DNA of 64,000 nt. Source: Loripinus fragilis. Its lineage: Eukaryota > Mollusca > Bivalvia > Lucinida > Lucinidae. The notes beneath the pieces were generated by a model. It had not been told where the DNA came from. It was given only the letters and a program-made list of their open reading frames with translations, and searched no databases. This document shows positions 33,101-47,700 of the stretch, piece by piece. The DNA is taken from NCBI GenBank assembly GCA_964019695.1, contig CAXHUL010000530.1, positions 558,001 to 622,000 on the forward strand. Reading direction: 5' to 3'. Positions within the stretch are counted from its first letter, which is position 1. Each line of letters begins with the position of its first letter. Both the position numbers and the translations under genes were made by a program.

Positions 33101-35720
33101 CTGGGTCCAAATTGTTTGAAAGAGTGATCAGCAGATGACAATGTCATGTAAAGGTTTAACGCAAAGATAAAATACATCGGTTCAACTTCAACTTGTCATA
33201 ACCTCTAAAGTGTCAAACAGTTTGGACCCCTATCAGGTCTTGACAGAATGTCTTGCCTGATCTGGGTCCAAATTGTTTGAAAGTGTTATCAGCACATGGC
33301 AATGTCATGTTAAAGTTTAATGCAAAGTTGAAACACATCAGTTTAACTTCAACTTTTCATAACCTCTAAAGTGTCAAACAGTTTGGACCCCTATAACGTC
33401 CGGACAGATTGTCGGGCCAGATCTGGGTCTAAATTGTTTGAAATGGTTATCAGCAGATGACAATGTCATGTTATAGTTTAAGTCAAAGTTAAAATACATT
33501 GTTTCAATTTCAACTTGTCATAACCCCTAAAGTGTCAAATAGTTTTGACCCATATCAGGTGAGGGCAGAATGTCAGCCCTGCTCTAGGACCAAATTACTT
33601 GAAAGGGTTATCAGCAGATGACAATTAGATGTGAAGGTGAAGCATAAAATTAAAATACATCGGTTCAATTTCACCTTTTCATAACCTCTAAAGTGTCAAA
33701 CAGTTTGGACCCGGATCAGGTCGAGACAGAATGTTGGGCCTGATCTGGGTCCATATTGTTTGAAACACTTATCTGCAGATGTCATCTGCTGACAAAGTCA
33801 TGTCAAGGTTTAACGCAAAGTTAAAATACATCGGTTCAACTCCAACTTGTCATAACCTCTAAAGTGTCAAACAGTTTGGACCCCTATCAGGTCCGGACAG
33901 AATGTTGGGCCTGATCTGGGTCCAAATTGTTTGAAAGGGTTATCAGCAGATAACAAGGTCATGTAAAGGTTTAACGCAAAGTTAAAATACATCGGTTCAA
34001 CCTCAACTTGTCAGAATCTCTAAAGTGTCAAACAGTTTTGACCCCTATCAGGTCTGGACAGAATGTCGGGCCTGATCTGGGTCCAAATTGTTTGAAAGGG
34101 TTATTAAGAGAAGACAATGTCATGTATAAGCTTAACGAAAAGTTGAAATACATCATTTCAACTTCACTTGTCATAACCTCTAAAGTGTCAAACAGTTTTG
34201 ACACCTATCAGGTCCGGACAGAATGTGGGGCCTGATCTGGGTCCAAATTGTTTGAAAATGATATCAGCAGATGACAAGGTCATGTTAAAGTTTAATGCAA
34301 AGTTAAAATACATCGGTTCAACTGCAACTTGTCCTAACCTCTAAAGTGTCAAACAGTTTGGACCCCTATCAGGTCTGGACAGAATGTCAGGCCTGATCTG
34401 GGTCCAAATTGTTTGAAGGGGTTATCAGCAGATGACAATGTCATGCTGAAGTTTAACGCAAAGTTAAAATACATCGGTTCAACTTCAACTTTTCATAACC
34501 TCTAAAGTGTCAAACAGTTTGGACCCGGATCAGGTTTGGACTAAATGTTGGGCCTGATCTGGGTCCAAATTGTTTGAAACACTTATCTGCAGATGTCATC
34601 TGCTGATAAAGTAATGTAAAGGTTTAACGCAAAGTTAAAATACATAGGTTCAACTCCAACTTGTCATAACCTCTAAAGTGTCAAACAGTTTGGTCCCCTA
34701 TCTGGTCCGGACAGGATGTTGGGCCTGATCTTGGTCCAAATTGTTTGAAAGGGCTATCAGCAGACGACAATGTCATGTAAAGGTTTAACGCAAAGTTAAA
34801 GTACATCAGTTCAACTTCAACTTTTCATTACCTCTAAAGTGTCGAACAGTTTTTACCCCTATCAGGTCTGGACAGAATGTCGAGCCTGATCTGGGTCCAA
34901 ATTGTTTGAAAGGGTTATCAGCAGATGACAATGTCATGTTAAGGTTTAACGCAAAGTTAAAATACATCGGTTCAACTCCAACTTGTCATAACCTCTAAAG
35001 TGTCAAACAGTTTGGTCCCCTATCTGGTCCGGACAGAATGTTGGGCCTGATCTGGGTCCAAATTGTTTGAAAGGGCTATCAGCAGACGACAATGTCATGT
35101 AAAGGTTTAACCCAAAGTTAAAATACATCAGTTCAACTTCAACTTTTCATAACCTCTAAAGTGTCAAACAGTTTTTACCCCTATCAGGTCTGGACAGAAT
35201 GTCGAGCCTGATCTGGGTCCAAATTGTTTGAAAGGGTTATCAGCAGATGACAATGTCATGTTAAGGTTTAATGCAAAGTTAAAATACATCGGTTCAACCT
35301 CAACTTGTCATAACCTCTAAAGTGTGAAACAGTTTGGACCCCTATCATGTCCGGACAGAATGTCGGGCCTGATCTGGGTCCAAATTGTTTGAAAGGGTTA
35401 TCAGCAGATGACAATGTCATGTTAAAGTTTAACGCAAAATTAAAACACATCGGTTCAACTTCACCTTTTCATAACCTCTAAAGTGTCAAACAGTTTGGAC
35501 CCCTATCAGGTCTGGACAGAATGTCGGGCCTGATCTGGGTCCAAAATTTTTGAAAGGGTTATCAGCAGATGACAATGTCTTGTTTAAGTTTAACGCAAAA
35601 TTAAAATACATCGGTTCAACTTCAACTTGTCATAACCTCTAAAGTGTCAAACAGTTTGGACCCCTATCAGGTCTGGACAGAATGTTGGGCCTGATCTGGG
35701 TCCAAATTGTTTGAAACACA
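30130..35720 (+). repeat. Left tandem array, unit about 165 bp, about 33 copies
   Basis: Each unit runs: CCTCTAAAGTGTCAAACAGT, TTGGACCCCTATCAGGTCCG, GACAGAATGTYGGGCCTGAT, CTGGGTCCAAATTGTTTGAA, AGGGTTATCAGCAGATGACA, ATGTCATGTAAAGGTTTAAC, GCAAAGTTAAAATACATCGG and TTCAACTTCAACTTGTCATAA. The middle ~65 bases are an imperfect palindrome (AAACAGTTTGGACCC against GGGTCCAAATTGTTT, GATCAGG against CCTGATC). A unit variant carries a second palindrome, CAGATGTCATCTGCTGA. The frames at 34008-34235, 35268-35450 and 35639-35839 are translations of units. Confidence 0.9.
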
Positions 35721-36720
35721 GTATTAATAGATTTTCGAGATTGTTTTCCCCTTCTTCCGGCCCTTTTAGAGACGAAACAAAAGAGTATGGGGTACGGGAA
35801 ACAACTCGTACTGTATCGTTTTTTTTTACCAGCACACACAGTCCCGCAAAATCAAAATTTCTAACTAAATATTTATTCCGAGCCTAAATGCAGTGCCTGT
35901 TAAAAAAAACTGCCGTATATGTTAATTTTAGCAAGACAATTATTCAGTGTAGAACTGGCAGCAAATACATTTAACATAGATAGTTTGTAATACCTACGAG
36001 TTATCATTTTGTGGCACCACCTTTTAGTATACCAAAGGAGATGACGCACATCACGCACGCACACACGCGGCTTATCATCAACAGAGTGCAAGCGATTTTT
36101 TTCAATGTCACCAACCGAGCGCAAAACCCTCCCACCGACCGAGCGCAGATTCTATATGACTTTTTTATGGGACCCACCCGTAGTAAACGGGCAACATAAG
36201 TTTGTGTGCACAATAAAATACCGGGCCTTACAAGTAACGGTTCTTACTTAGTCAGTTTGTTGTCGCTCCCATTCAGATTGGTGAAATTACTCGTACAACA
36301 ACCGAGCGTGGGGAAAAAGCATTTTTATGGCAGAACTAGAGGAGAACGAACGACGCTGCAGAGGCATTTCATAGCCAACCCATCAATGTGATTTTAATGA
36401 AACTTTGAACGGTACCTCCACATGTAACTGCCCAAAATAATTGCGCTCAATCGACGAGCAAGGTCTCCGACCTCTATAGAAATCCTGCGCCCAATTGATG
36501 GCATCCTCCACGCCGAATTGATGAGCATTTGTGCTCAATTGACGAATCACCACACACGCACACACAACGACACACGACCGCGCTCTTTTTGTTTGATTGC
36601 ACAGAAAAGTTTTTCATAATAATCCCTGTCTTTCAAAAAAAGCTCCATCCGATATGAATAATTTTATATATTGACCTTTATGTTCATATATCGATTAAGA
36701 AATTACTTTATAAGGTTCAC
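35721..36720. other. Centre of giant element, non-repetitive part
   Basis: Several short frames overlap on both strands (35900-36565) with no recognised domain. A C/A-rich stretch near 36050-36070 is simple sequence. I see no transposase motif here, which is where an autonomous element's gene might be expected. Confidence 0.45.
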
Positions 36721-39075
36721 TTGTATATGATCAGGCATTTCAAATCTCCGTAAACATAACAGAGCAGATCCCGATCAGGCATCTCACAGAACTGCCTGAT
36801 CTGGATCTGCACTGTTTACAAAACCGTTTAAATGTGTCTTTATGAGGTAGAAGGTTTACTTCATGAGGACTTGTGTCGTCTCAAAATAGTTTCAACCTTA
36901 TAAATGGGTTCTTTTTTTTATTTGATTGCACAGAAAAACTTTTCATAAATAGCATTTCCTTCAAAACTCCATTAACATTTTGATCAAACCTTGATTTTCA
37001 AAATCCATATACCTTTGTTAACGAAAACGTTTAATGCCGCCTCACGAGCATATAACACAAATCCACTTGTGGTATGATCAGATATTTCATATCTCCATTA
37101 GCAAAACACAGAGCAGACCCCTATCAGACAGCTCTCGCGAGAGTCGCCTGATCAGGATCCGCTTTGTTTTCAAAGATCAAAACATTTTTGAATCCGCAGC
37201 ACGAGCGTATTGCACAAGTTCCACTTGTGTATGATCAGATATTTCATATCTTGACTTCATACGCAGACAGGACAGACCCTGATCAGGCAGCTCTCACGAG
37301 AGCCACTTGATCTGGATCCGCCTTGTTTACAAAAACGCTCTTAAGGCGCCCCAAGGACATATAGCACCTATGCTAAGACATTTCCTATATCCTTAGGCAA
37401 ACAGAGCAGAGCATGACCAGGCAGCTCTCACGTGAGCTGCCTGATCTGGATCCGCCTTGTGTACAAAAACATTTTAAAGGCCACCCACGAGCATAAGCAC
37501 AAGTCCCAGTTGTGTATGATCTCCTTAAGGAAACAGAGCAGACTGTGACGAGCCATCTATCACGAGAGCCGTCCGACCTGGATCCACCTTGTTTTCAGAA
37601 ACGATTCAAAGGCACCAATGAGCATTGGTTCCACTTGTACTTGTGTATGATCAGATATTTCAAATCTCCATAAGCAAACAGAGCAGACCCTGATCAGGCA
37701 GCTCTCACGAGAGCTGCTTTATCTCGATCTGCATTGTTTACAAAAACATTTTAAAGTTGCAGCACGAGTTTATAGCACAAGTTCCACTTGTGTATGATCA
37801 GATATTTCGTATCTCTATAAGCAAACAAAGGAGGCCGTGATCAGGCAGTTCTCACGGGAGCCGCTTGATCTAGATCCATCGTGTTTACAAAAAAGTTTAA
37901 AGCCGCCACACGAGCATATAGGTTCCACTTGTGTATGATCAGACATTTCATATCCCCATCAGCAACATAGTGGACCATGACCAGGCAGCTCTCACGAGAG
38001 CCGCTTGATCTGGATCCACTTTGTTTACAAAAATGTTTAAAGCCGCCGAATGAGCGTATGGCACAAGTTCTACTTGTTTCATATCCACTTGTATATGATC
38101 AGATATATCATATCTCCTTAAGCAAACAGAGTGGACCATGACCAGGCAGCTCTCAAGAGAGCCGCTTGATCTGGATCGATTTTGTTTGCAAAACATTTTA
38201 AAGCCGCCGAACGCGCATATGGCACAACTTCAACTTGTGTATGATCAGATATTTCATATCCCCATAAGCAAACAGAGTGGGCCATGACCAGGCAGCTCTC
38301 ACGAGAGCCGGCAGATCTGGATCCACTTTGTTACCAGAAACGTCTTAGAGCCATCGCACGAACATATAGCAAAAGTTCCACTTGTTTCATATCCACTTAT
38401 GTATGATCAGATATTTCATATCCCCATAAGCAAACAGAGTAGACCCTATTCAGGCAGCTCTCAAGAGAGCTGCTTGATCTAGATCTACTTTGTTTACAAA
38501 GAGAGTAGACCCTGGTCAGGCAGCTCTCACGAGAGCCGCCTGATCCGGATTTACTTTGTTTACAAAAACGTTTCAAAGCCGCCGCACGAGCATATATGAT
38601 CAGATATTTATATCCCCATAAGCAAGACAGAGTAGACCCTGATCAGGCAGCTCTCACGAGAGCAGCCTGATCCGGATCTACTTTGTTTACAAAAACGTTT
38701 TAAAGCCGCCGTAAGAGCATATCACACAAGCTCCACTTGTGTATGATCAGATACTTCATATCCCCGTAAGCAAACAGAGTAGACCCTGGTCAGGCAGCTC
38801 TCACGAGAGCCGCCTGATCCGGATTTACTTTGTTTACAAAACGTTTCAAAGCCGCCGCACGAGCATATATGATCAGATATTTCATATCCCCATAAGCAAG
38901 ACAGAGAAGACCCTGATCAGGCAGCTCTCACGGGAACCGCCTGATCGGGATCTACAAAAACGTTTTAAAGCTGCCGCACGAGCATATAACACAAGTTCCA
39001 CTTGTGTATGATCAGATATTTCATATCCGAGTAGACCCTGCTCACGAGAGCCGCCTGATCTGGATTGACCTTGTT
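36720..39075 (+). repeat. Central hairpin array, unit about 150 bp, about 15 copies
   Basis: Units share GTATGATCAGATATTTCATA, TCTCCATAAGCAAACAGAGC, AGACCCTGATCAGGCAGCTC, TCACGAGAGCCGCCTGATCT, GGATCCGCTTTGTTTACAAA, AACGTTTTAAAGCCGCCGCA, CGAGCATATAGCACAAGTTC and CACTTG. The stretch GATCAGGCAGCTCTCACGAG plus AGCCGCCTGATC is a hairpin. One unit is doubled near 38440-38560. The frames at 37034-37234, 37948-38196 and 38739-39011 are translations of it. Confidence 0.9.
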
Positions 39076-39379
39076 TACAAAAACGTTTTTAAAGCCGCTC
39101 TCCGGCCTGTTTTAATGTATTTGAACCCTTTTTGCGCGAACATATCACGAGCACAATTATTTCATGCCAAGCTATAGTGTTCAAAAAAGTTATTCAACCT
39201 AAAGAAAACGGCAACAGCAAATTGAAAAGAGCTACTAGTATACAAAAAATAAAATAATAAAGATGAAGATTAGCCTGCGCATCTACGAAGCCTTATCCGC
39301 ACCTTTTTATTTGATATCCGTCTATTATAGTGGTTAAAGTGATCAAATGGATAAATTGTTTCCCCTTCTACTCGAGAAA
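39076..39379. other. Unassigned spacer in the giant element
   Basis: AT-rich text of about 300 bases between two hairpin arrays. Nothing was recognised. Confidence 0.4.
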
Positions 39380-39860
39380 ACAACTGGTTTGTTTTCGAAG
39401 CAATAAAGGGGCAGATCAGTCTGCACGCCTGTGCAGTCGGGCCAGCACATTATTTACTGTGTAGCGCAGTGAGATTGATGTACTTCTCGGATTGAAAAGG
39501 TAGTTTGATCATCCGATTTTGGTATCATTGAATATAAGTCGTTTCTTTCTTGCAAAGCTTTTTGCATGCAAGACAATAAAGATTCGGATTGGTCTGCATA
39601 GCAGGGCAGTCTGGTCAGTTTCTTTACTATGTTCTGCCTATCAATGTGAAAACGGTACACATCTCAGATTGCGCTCCTGGTAAACAATTCAATGCAAGAC
39701 AATAAAGGTTCAGATCAGTCTGCACAGCGGTGCAGTCTGATCAGTTTCTTAATTATTTTCTGCCTATCACAGTGAAACGATACACATCTCAGATTGCGCT
39801 CCTGGTAGAAACAATAAAGGAGCATATTAGTCCACACATCCGTGCATCCTGATCAGCACA
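39380..39860 (+). repeat. Cluster of CAGATCAGTCTGCAC hairpins
   Basis: Three diverged units carry hairpins such as CAGATCAGTCTGCACAGCGG plus TGCAGTCTGATCAG (near 39713-39742), followed by a shared TTTCTGCCTATCA(A/C)(T/A)GTGAAA and TACACATCTCAGATTGCGCT. The - strand frame at 39454-39660 is a translation of these units. Confidence 0.7.
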
Positions 39861-41700
39861 TTCGTCGTTTTCTGTATGGAATGCATAATATGTGAAAAAC
39901 AACAACTTTTTGGTGTTTTCAAGTCGCTAATAAGGTTCAGGAGCTGATTAGACTAAGTAAAGAAGAAGGACGTTCTCGCTAGAACCCTCTCTGCTTTAAA
40001 ACGGGACAAGCGCGGATCCAGATAGTTTTTACAGAGAATATTAACAATTATACGCTCAAAAATGGTATGTATTTAAATCTTTATATATGTCGTAATTAAA
40101 ATAACTAAAAAAATACTTACTTAGATAAAACCTCCTTTGAAAATAGATAAGTGTAGGTGTTCGCTAGACCATGTAGACAGCCAGTTGGATAATAAAATTA
40201 TTGTGCAGAAAACAGATGTCCCAAATCATGGCAAATGTCAGGGAGATCAAAGACCTTTCATAATAATATTATAATGACAAATTAGAGGATTAAATGCTCG
40301 CTCCGTGGGGTACCAGTGGTTGTTTTGACAGGTGTCAAATCTTGCGTAACTTATGCATCTGGTTTCTTACATGAAAGGATGTGATGTGGAGAAACACACT
40401 TAACTGTTCATTTGATCAACTTTTGTGTTACAAAAGCAATTTATGAAGGATTTATCAATTAGGAATTTTACTTTACCTCTTTACTGCTTGGTGTTTTTGG
40501 ATGTTTGTACTGTCTTTTATCTATTAAAAGAAAGTAATACTTTCAGAGTGACTAAATATGTGGCTGGATATTTTGCCAACCCTTATCTGCTGAGGGTAGA
40601 ATAAGTCTTTTTAGAGATATTTTGATATCAGCAGATGACAATGCCATAATAAGGTTTGACGAAAAATTAAAATAATAATGTCATAACCCTTAAGCATGTT
40701 AAGGTTTGGCCTGATCTAGGTCCAAATTGTTTGAAAGGATTATCAGCAGATGACAATGTCATAAAGAGGTTTAAAGGGATAATTCAGACTTTTTTTTACA
40801 TATGCATTATTATAGAGCTAACAGTATACTGGGAACCATATGATCATTAATTTTGTTAAAACTGCTCCAATTAGCCCATAATTTAATTGCACTCACATGC
40901 CACAGGGGATCGCCATTAATCACTTGAATACTCCAATAAGTATTCCTCAGGCATCACTACAGACGTGACAATTACCAGGTCAAATAGGTTAATTATAGTC
41001 AGTGTATAGCGTCAGTCTGATCTATTTCTAAACTGTTTGGAAGGTTTATCAAAGAGTATCAAACAGTGTGGATCCAGATCAGGCCCAATAAAATGTCAGA
41101 GCAATTTCTTGATAAATTTTTTTTTGTAAAGCTTATCAGCAGACGACACAAACAGGTTAAGAGTTAAATGGTGTGAGCTTCCAGCATTACATCTGCATTT
41201 GATTATAGTCTGATCAGTGTTTTCACAGAACAGAACAGTAACATAATGGGTAGGTAAGGATCCAAGCTTTGAGGACAGACTAGAATTGGCAGATGCATGG
41301 ACAAACAGCCGAGACTCCGATCAGCCTGAATATTGACATTGTTTGGTCAGAGTCTTTGCTGTCTGCATGGACCAATGAGCAGGCTGATCTGAGTCTGTTA
41401 GGCTTGCAAGCCATTTTGTTTGTTTGAATTTTCAAGAATTTGCTCAGATTTATGACCGCCGTGATGTCACAGCCTTAGCGACACAGGTAAACAAATATAC
41501 CGAGGTGAAGTGAGTGGTGAATTTTAACATTACGGGTAACGGGAAAATGGTGAAAAATGGGCTGTATTTATTCAAATTCTCCAATTTTTTCACCAGTCTG
41601 TGCTTATTTTGAAGGAAAAACATTGTCATTTGTCCGGCCACTATTATTTTGATTATAAAAGGATATGATGTGGAGAAACACACTTAACTGTTCATTTGAT
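39861..41700. other. Centre of giant element, right part
   Basis: Mostly unassigned. Diverged pieces of the 165-bp unit lie at about 40610-40790 (same direction as the left array, ATCAGCAGATGACAATGTCA) and 41030-41150. The text GATGTGGAGAAACACACTTA plus ACTGTTCATTTGATCAACTTT occurs twice, near 40380 and 41665, a 1.28-kb spaced duplication. Confidence 0.5.
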
Positions 41701-44700
41701 CAACTTTTTGCGTTAAACATTTACATTAACTTTGTCAGTAGATGACATCTGCTGATTAATGTTTCAAACAATTTGGACCAAGATCAAGCCCAACATTCTG
41801 TCCGGACCTGATCTGGGTACAAACTGTTTGACATTTTAGAGGTTATGACAAGTTGAAGTTGAACTGATATATTTTAACTATGTGTTAATTTTTTACATGA
41901 CATTGTCATCTGCTGATAAACCTTTCAAAATTTTTTGACCCAGATCAGACCTGAAACATTTTGGACTCAAATCAGGCCCAGCATTCTGTCCGGACCTGAT
42001 CCGGGTCCAAGCTGTTTGACACTTTAGAGGTTATGACAAGTTGAAGTTGAACCAATGTATTTTAACTCTGCGTTAAACCTTTACATGACATTGTCATCTG
42101 CTGATAACCCTTTCAAGTAGTTTGGACCCAGAACAGGCCCGACATTCTGTCCGGACCTGATAGGGGTCCAAACTCTTTGACACTTTAGAGGTTATGACGA
42201 GTTGGAGTTGAACCAATGTAACCTTTACAATGACTTTGTCAGCAGATGACATCTGCTGATAAGTGTTTCAAACATTTTGGACTCAGATCAGGCCCAACAT
42301 TCTGTCCGGACCGATATATTTTAACTATGCGTTAAACTTTTACATGACATTTCATCTGCTGATAAACATTTCAAACAATTTTGACCCAGATCAGGCCTGA
42401 CATTCTGTCCGGACCTGATTTTGACACTTTGGAGGTTATAACAAGTTGAAGTTGAACCTATGTATTTTAACTTTGCCTTAAATCTTAACATGACATTGTC
42501 ATCTGCTGATAACCCTTTCAAACAATTTGGACCCAGATCAGGCCAGACATTATGTCCGGACTTGATAAGGGTCAAACTGTTGCCACTTTAGAGGTTATGA
42601 CATGTTGAAGCTGAACCGATGTATTTTAATTTTGCGTTAAACTTAAACATGACATTGTCATCTGTTGATAATGACAAGTTGAAGTTGATCCAATATTTTA
42701 TTTTTGCGTTAAACTTTAACATGACTTTCAGCCGATGATATCTGCTGATAAGTGTTTCAAGCATTTTGGACTCAGATCAGGCCCAACATTCTGTCCTGAC
42801 CTGATCAGGGTCCAAGCTGTTTGACACTTTAGAGGTTATGACAAGTTGAAGTTGAACCGGTGTATTTTAACTCTGCGTAAAACCTTTACATGACTTTGTT
42901 ATCTGCTGATAACCCTTTCAAATAGTTTTGACCCAGAACAGGCCCGACATTCTGTCCGGACCTGATAGGGGTCCAAACTCTATGACACTTTAGACGTTAT
43001 GACAAGTTGGAGTTGAACCAATGTTTTATTTTTGCGTTTAACCTTTACAATGACTTTGTCAGCAGATAACATCTGCTGATAAGTGTTTCAAATAATTTGG
43101 ACCAAAATCAGGCCCAACATTCTGTCTGGACCTGATCCTGGTTCAAACTGTTTAACATTTTAGAGGTTATGACAAGTTGAAGTTGAACAGATGTATTTTA
43201 ATTTTGCCTAAACCTTAATAGACATTGGCATCTGCTGATAGCCCTTTCAAGTAATTTGGACCCAGATCAGGCCGACATTCTGCCCACACCTGTTAGGGGT
43301 CCAAACCATTTGACACTTTAGAGGTTATGACAAGTTGAAGTTGAACCGATGTATTTTTCTTTGCGTTAAACCTTGAAATGACATTGTCATCTGCTGACAA
43401 CCCTTTCAAACAATTTGGATCCAGATCAGGCCAGACATTCTGTCCGGACCTGATAAGGGGTCCAAACTGTTTGATACTTCAGAGGTTATGACAAGTTGAA
43501 GTTGAACCGATATATTTTAATTATGCATTAAACTTTTACATGACATTGTCATCTGCTGATAAACATTTCAAACAATTTTGACCCAGATCAGGCCTGACAT
43601 TCTGTCCAGACCTGATAGGGGTCAAAACTGTTTGACACTTTGGAGGTTATAACAAGTTGAAGTTGAACCGATGTATATTAACTTTGCCTTAAATCTTCAC
43701 ATGACATTGTCATCTGCTGATAACCCTTTCAAACAATTTGGACCCAGATCAGGCCAGATGTTCTGTCCCGACTTGGCAAGGGTCAAACTGTTTGACACTT
43801 TAGAGGTTATGACATGTTGAAGTTGAACCGATGTATTTTAAATTTGCGTTAAACTTAAACATGAAATTGTCATCTGTTGATAACCCTTTCAAACAATTTG
43901 GACCCAGATCAGGCCTGACATTCTGTCCGGACCTGAAAGGGGTCCAAACTGTTTGACACTTTAGAGCTTATGACAAGTTGGAGTTGAACCAATATTTTAT
44001 TTTTGCGTTAAACCTTTACATGACTTTGTCAGCAGATGACATCTGCTGATAAGTGTTTCAAACATTTTGGACCCAGATCAGGCCCAAGATTCTGTCCAGA
44101 CCTGATCGCGGTCCAAGCTGTTTGACACTTTAGAGGTTTTGACATGTTGAAGTTGAACCAATGTACATGTGTATTCTCAACTCTGCATTAAACCTTTACA
44201 TGACATTGTCATCTGCTGATAACCCTTTCAAGTAGTTAGGACCCAAATCAGGCCTGACATTCTGCCCAGACCTGATAGGGGTCAAAACTGTTTGACACTT
44301 TAGAGGTTATGACAAGTTGAAGTTGAACCGATGTATTTTTCTTTGCGTAAAACCTTGACATGACTTGTCATCTGCTGACAACACTTTCAAACAATTTGGA
44401 CCCAAAATCAGGCCAGACATTCTGTCCGAACCTGATAGGGGTCCAAACTGTTTGACACTTTAGAGGTTATGGCAAGTTGAAGTTGAACCGATATATTTTA
44501 ATTATGCGTTAAACTTTTACATGACATTGTCATCTGCTGATAACCCTTTCAAACAATATTGACCCAGATCAGGCCTGACATTCTGTCCGGATCTGATAGG
44601 GGTCAAAACTGTTTGACACTTTGGAGGTTATAACAAGTTGAAGTTGAACCGATGTATTTTAACTTTGCCTTAAATCTTTACATGACATTGTCATCTGCTG

Positions 44701-47700
44701 ATAACCCTTTCAATCACTTTGGACCCAGATCAGGCTCGACATTCTGTCCGTACTTGATATGGGTCAAACTGTTTGACACTTTAGAGGTTATGACATGTTG
44801 AAGTTGAACTGATGTATTTAAATTTTGCGTTTAACTTAAACATGACATTGTCATCTGTTGATAACCCTTTGAAACAATTTGGACCCAGATCAGGCCCGAC
44901 ATTCTCTCGGGACCAGAAAGGGGTCCAAACTGTTTGACACTTTAGAGGTTATGACAAGTTGGAGTTGAACCAATATTTTATTGTTGTGTTAAAACTTTAA
45001 ATGACTTTGTCAGCAGATGATATCAGCTGATAAGTGTTTCAAACATTTTGGACTCAGATCAGGCCCAACATTCTGTCTGGACCTGATCTCGGTCCAAGCT
45101 GTTTGACACTTTAGAGGTTACGACAAGTTGAAGTTGAACCAATGTATTTAAACTCTGTGTTAAACCTTTACATGACATTGTCATCTGCTGATAACCGTTT
45201 CAAGTAGTTTTGACCCAGAACAGGCCCCACATTCTGTCTGGACCTGATAGGGATCCAAACTCTTTGACACTTTAGAGGTTATGACAAGTTGGAGTTGAAC
45301 CAATGTTTTATTTTTGCGTTAAACCTTTACAATGACTTTGTCAGCAGATGACATCTGCTGATAACCCTTTCAAACAATTTGGACCAAGATCAGGCCTAAC
45401 ATTCTGTCCGGACCTGATCTGGGTCCAAACTGTTTGACACTTTAGAGGTTATGACAAGTTGAAGTTGAACTGATGTATTTTAACTTTGCGTAAACCTGAC
45501 CATGACATTGTCATCTGCTGATAGCCCTTTCAAGTAATTTGGACACAGATCAGGCCCAACATTCTGCCCGCACCTGTTAGGGGTCCAAACTATTTGACAC
45601 TTTAGAGGTTATGACAAGTTGAAGTTGAACCGATGTATTTTTCTTTGCGTTAAACATTGACAAGACATTGTCATCTGCTGACAACCCTTTCAATCAATTT
45701 GGACCCAGATCAGGCCCGACATTCTGTCCGGACCTGATGGGGGTCCAAACTGTTTGACACTTCAGAGGTTATAACAAGTTTAAGTTGAACCGATGTATTT
45801 TAACGTTGCCTTAAATCTTTACATGACATTGTCATCTGCTGATACCCCTTTCAAACAATTTAAACCCAGATCAGGCCAGAAATTCTGTCCGGACTTGATA
45901 GGGCTCAAACTGTTTGACACTTTAGAGGTTATGACATGTTTACATTGAACCGATGTATTTCAATTTTGTGTTAAATTTAAACATAAAATTGTCATCTGTT
46001 GATAACCCTTTCAAACAATTTGGACCAAGATCAGGCCCAACATTCTGTCCGGACCTGAAAGGGGTTTAAACTGTTTGATACTTTAGAGGTTATGTCAAGT
46101 TGAAGTTGAACCATTATTTTATTTTTGCGTCAAACCTTTACATGACTTTTTCAGCAGATGACATCTGCTGATAAGTGTTTCAAACATTTTGGACTCAGAT
46201 CAGGCCCAACATTCTGTCCAGACCTGATAAGGGTACAAACTGTTTGACACTTTAGAGGTTATGACAATTTGTAGTTGAACCGATGTATTTTAACTATGCG
46301 TTAAACCTTTACATGACATTGTCAGCAGATGACATCTGCTGATAAGTGTTTCAAACAGTATGGACCCAGAGTAGGCCCGACATTCTGTTCGGACATGATC
46401 TGGGTCCAAACTGTTTGACACATTAGAGGTTATGACAAGTTGAAGTTGAACCAATGTATTTTAACTTTGCATTAAACCTGAACATGACATTGTCATCTGC
46501 TGATAACCATTTCGAACAATTTGGACCCAGATCAGGCCCAACATTCTGTCCGGACCTGATAGGGGTAAAACTGTTGGACACTTTAGAGGTTATAACAAGT
46601 TGAAGTTGAACCAACGTATTTTAACTATGCTTCAACTTTTTACATGGCATTGTCATCTGCTGATAACCCTTTCAAACTATTTGGACCCAGATCAGGCCCA
46701 ACATTCTGTCCGGACCTGACAGGGGTTAAACTGTTTGACACTTTAGAGATTATAACAAGTTGAAGTTGAACCAATGTATTTTAACTATGCGTTAAACCTT
46801 TACATGACCTTGTCAGCAGATGACTGCTGCTGATAAGTGTTTCAAATCATATGGACCCAGATCAGGCCCGACATTCTGTTCGGACATGATCCGGGTCCAA
46901 ACTGTTTGACACGTAAGAGGTTATGACAAGTTGAAGTTGAACCAATGTATTTTAACTTTGCATTAAACCTGAACATGACATTATCATCTGCTGCTAACCA
47001 TTTTCGAACAATTTGGACCCAGATCAGGCCCAACATTCTGTCCAGACCTGATAAGGGTACAAACTGTTTGACACTTTAGAGGTTATGACAATTTGAAGTT
47101 GAACCAATGCATTTTAACTATGCGTTAAACTTCAACATGACATTGTCATCTGCTGATAACCCTTTCAAACAATTTTGACCCAGATCAGGCCCAACATTCT
47201 GTCCAGACCTGATAAGGGTACAAACTGTTTGACACTTTAGAGGTTATGACAATTTGAAGTTGAACCGATGTATTCTAACTTTGCGTTAAACTTTAACATG
47301 ACGTTGTCATCTGCTGATAACCCTTTCAGACAATTTGGACCCAGATCAGGCCTGACATTCTGTCTGGACCTGATAGGTGTAAAAATTGTTTGACACTTTA
47401 GAGGTTATGACAAATTGAAATTGAACCAATGTATTTTAACTTTGATTTAATCTTTAACATGACATTGTCATCTGCTGATAACAATTTTAAACAATTTAGA
47501 CCCAGATTAGGCCTGAATCTGTCCGGACCTGATAGGGGTCCAAACTGTTTAATACTTTAGAGGTTATGAAAAGGTGAAATTGAACCGATGTATTTTAACT
47601 TTGCTTTTAACCTTAACATGTTATTATCATCTGCTGGTAACCCATTTCAGTAATTTGGACCCAGATCAGGCCCGACATTCTGCCCGCACCTGATAGGGGT

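Noticed and set aside
34008..34235. Coding frame in the left 165-bp array
   Set aside because: It is a translation of two tandem units. Neighbouring units have stops and shifts in the same frame.
36050..36072. CA/CG-rich tract as a promoter
   Set aside because: Simple-sequence composition only; no gene start was found nearby.
38739..39011. Coding frame in the central array (also 37034-37234 and 37948-38196)
   Set aside because: Translation of hairpin units, with no domain and no conservation of frame between units.
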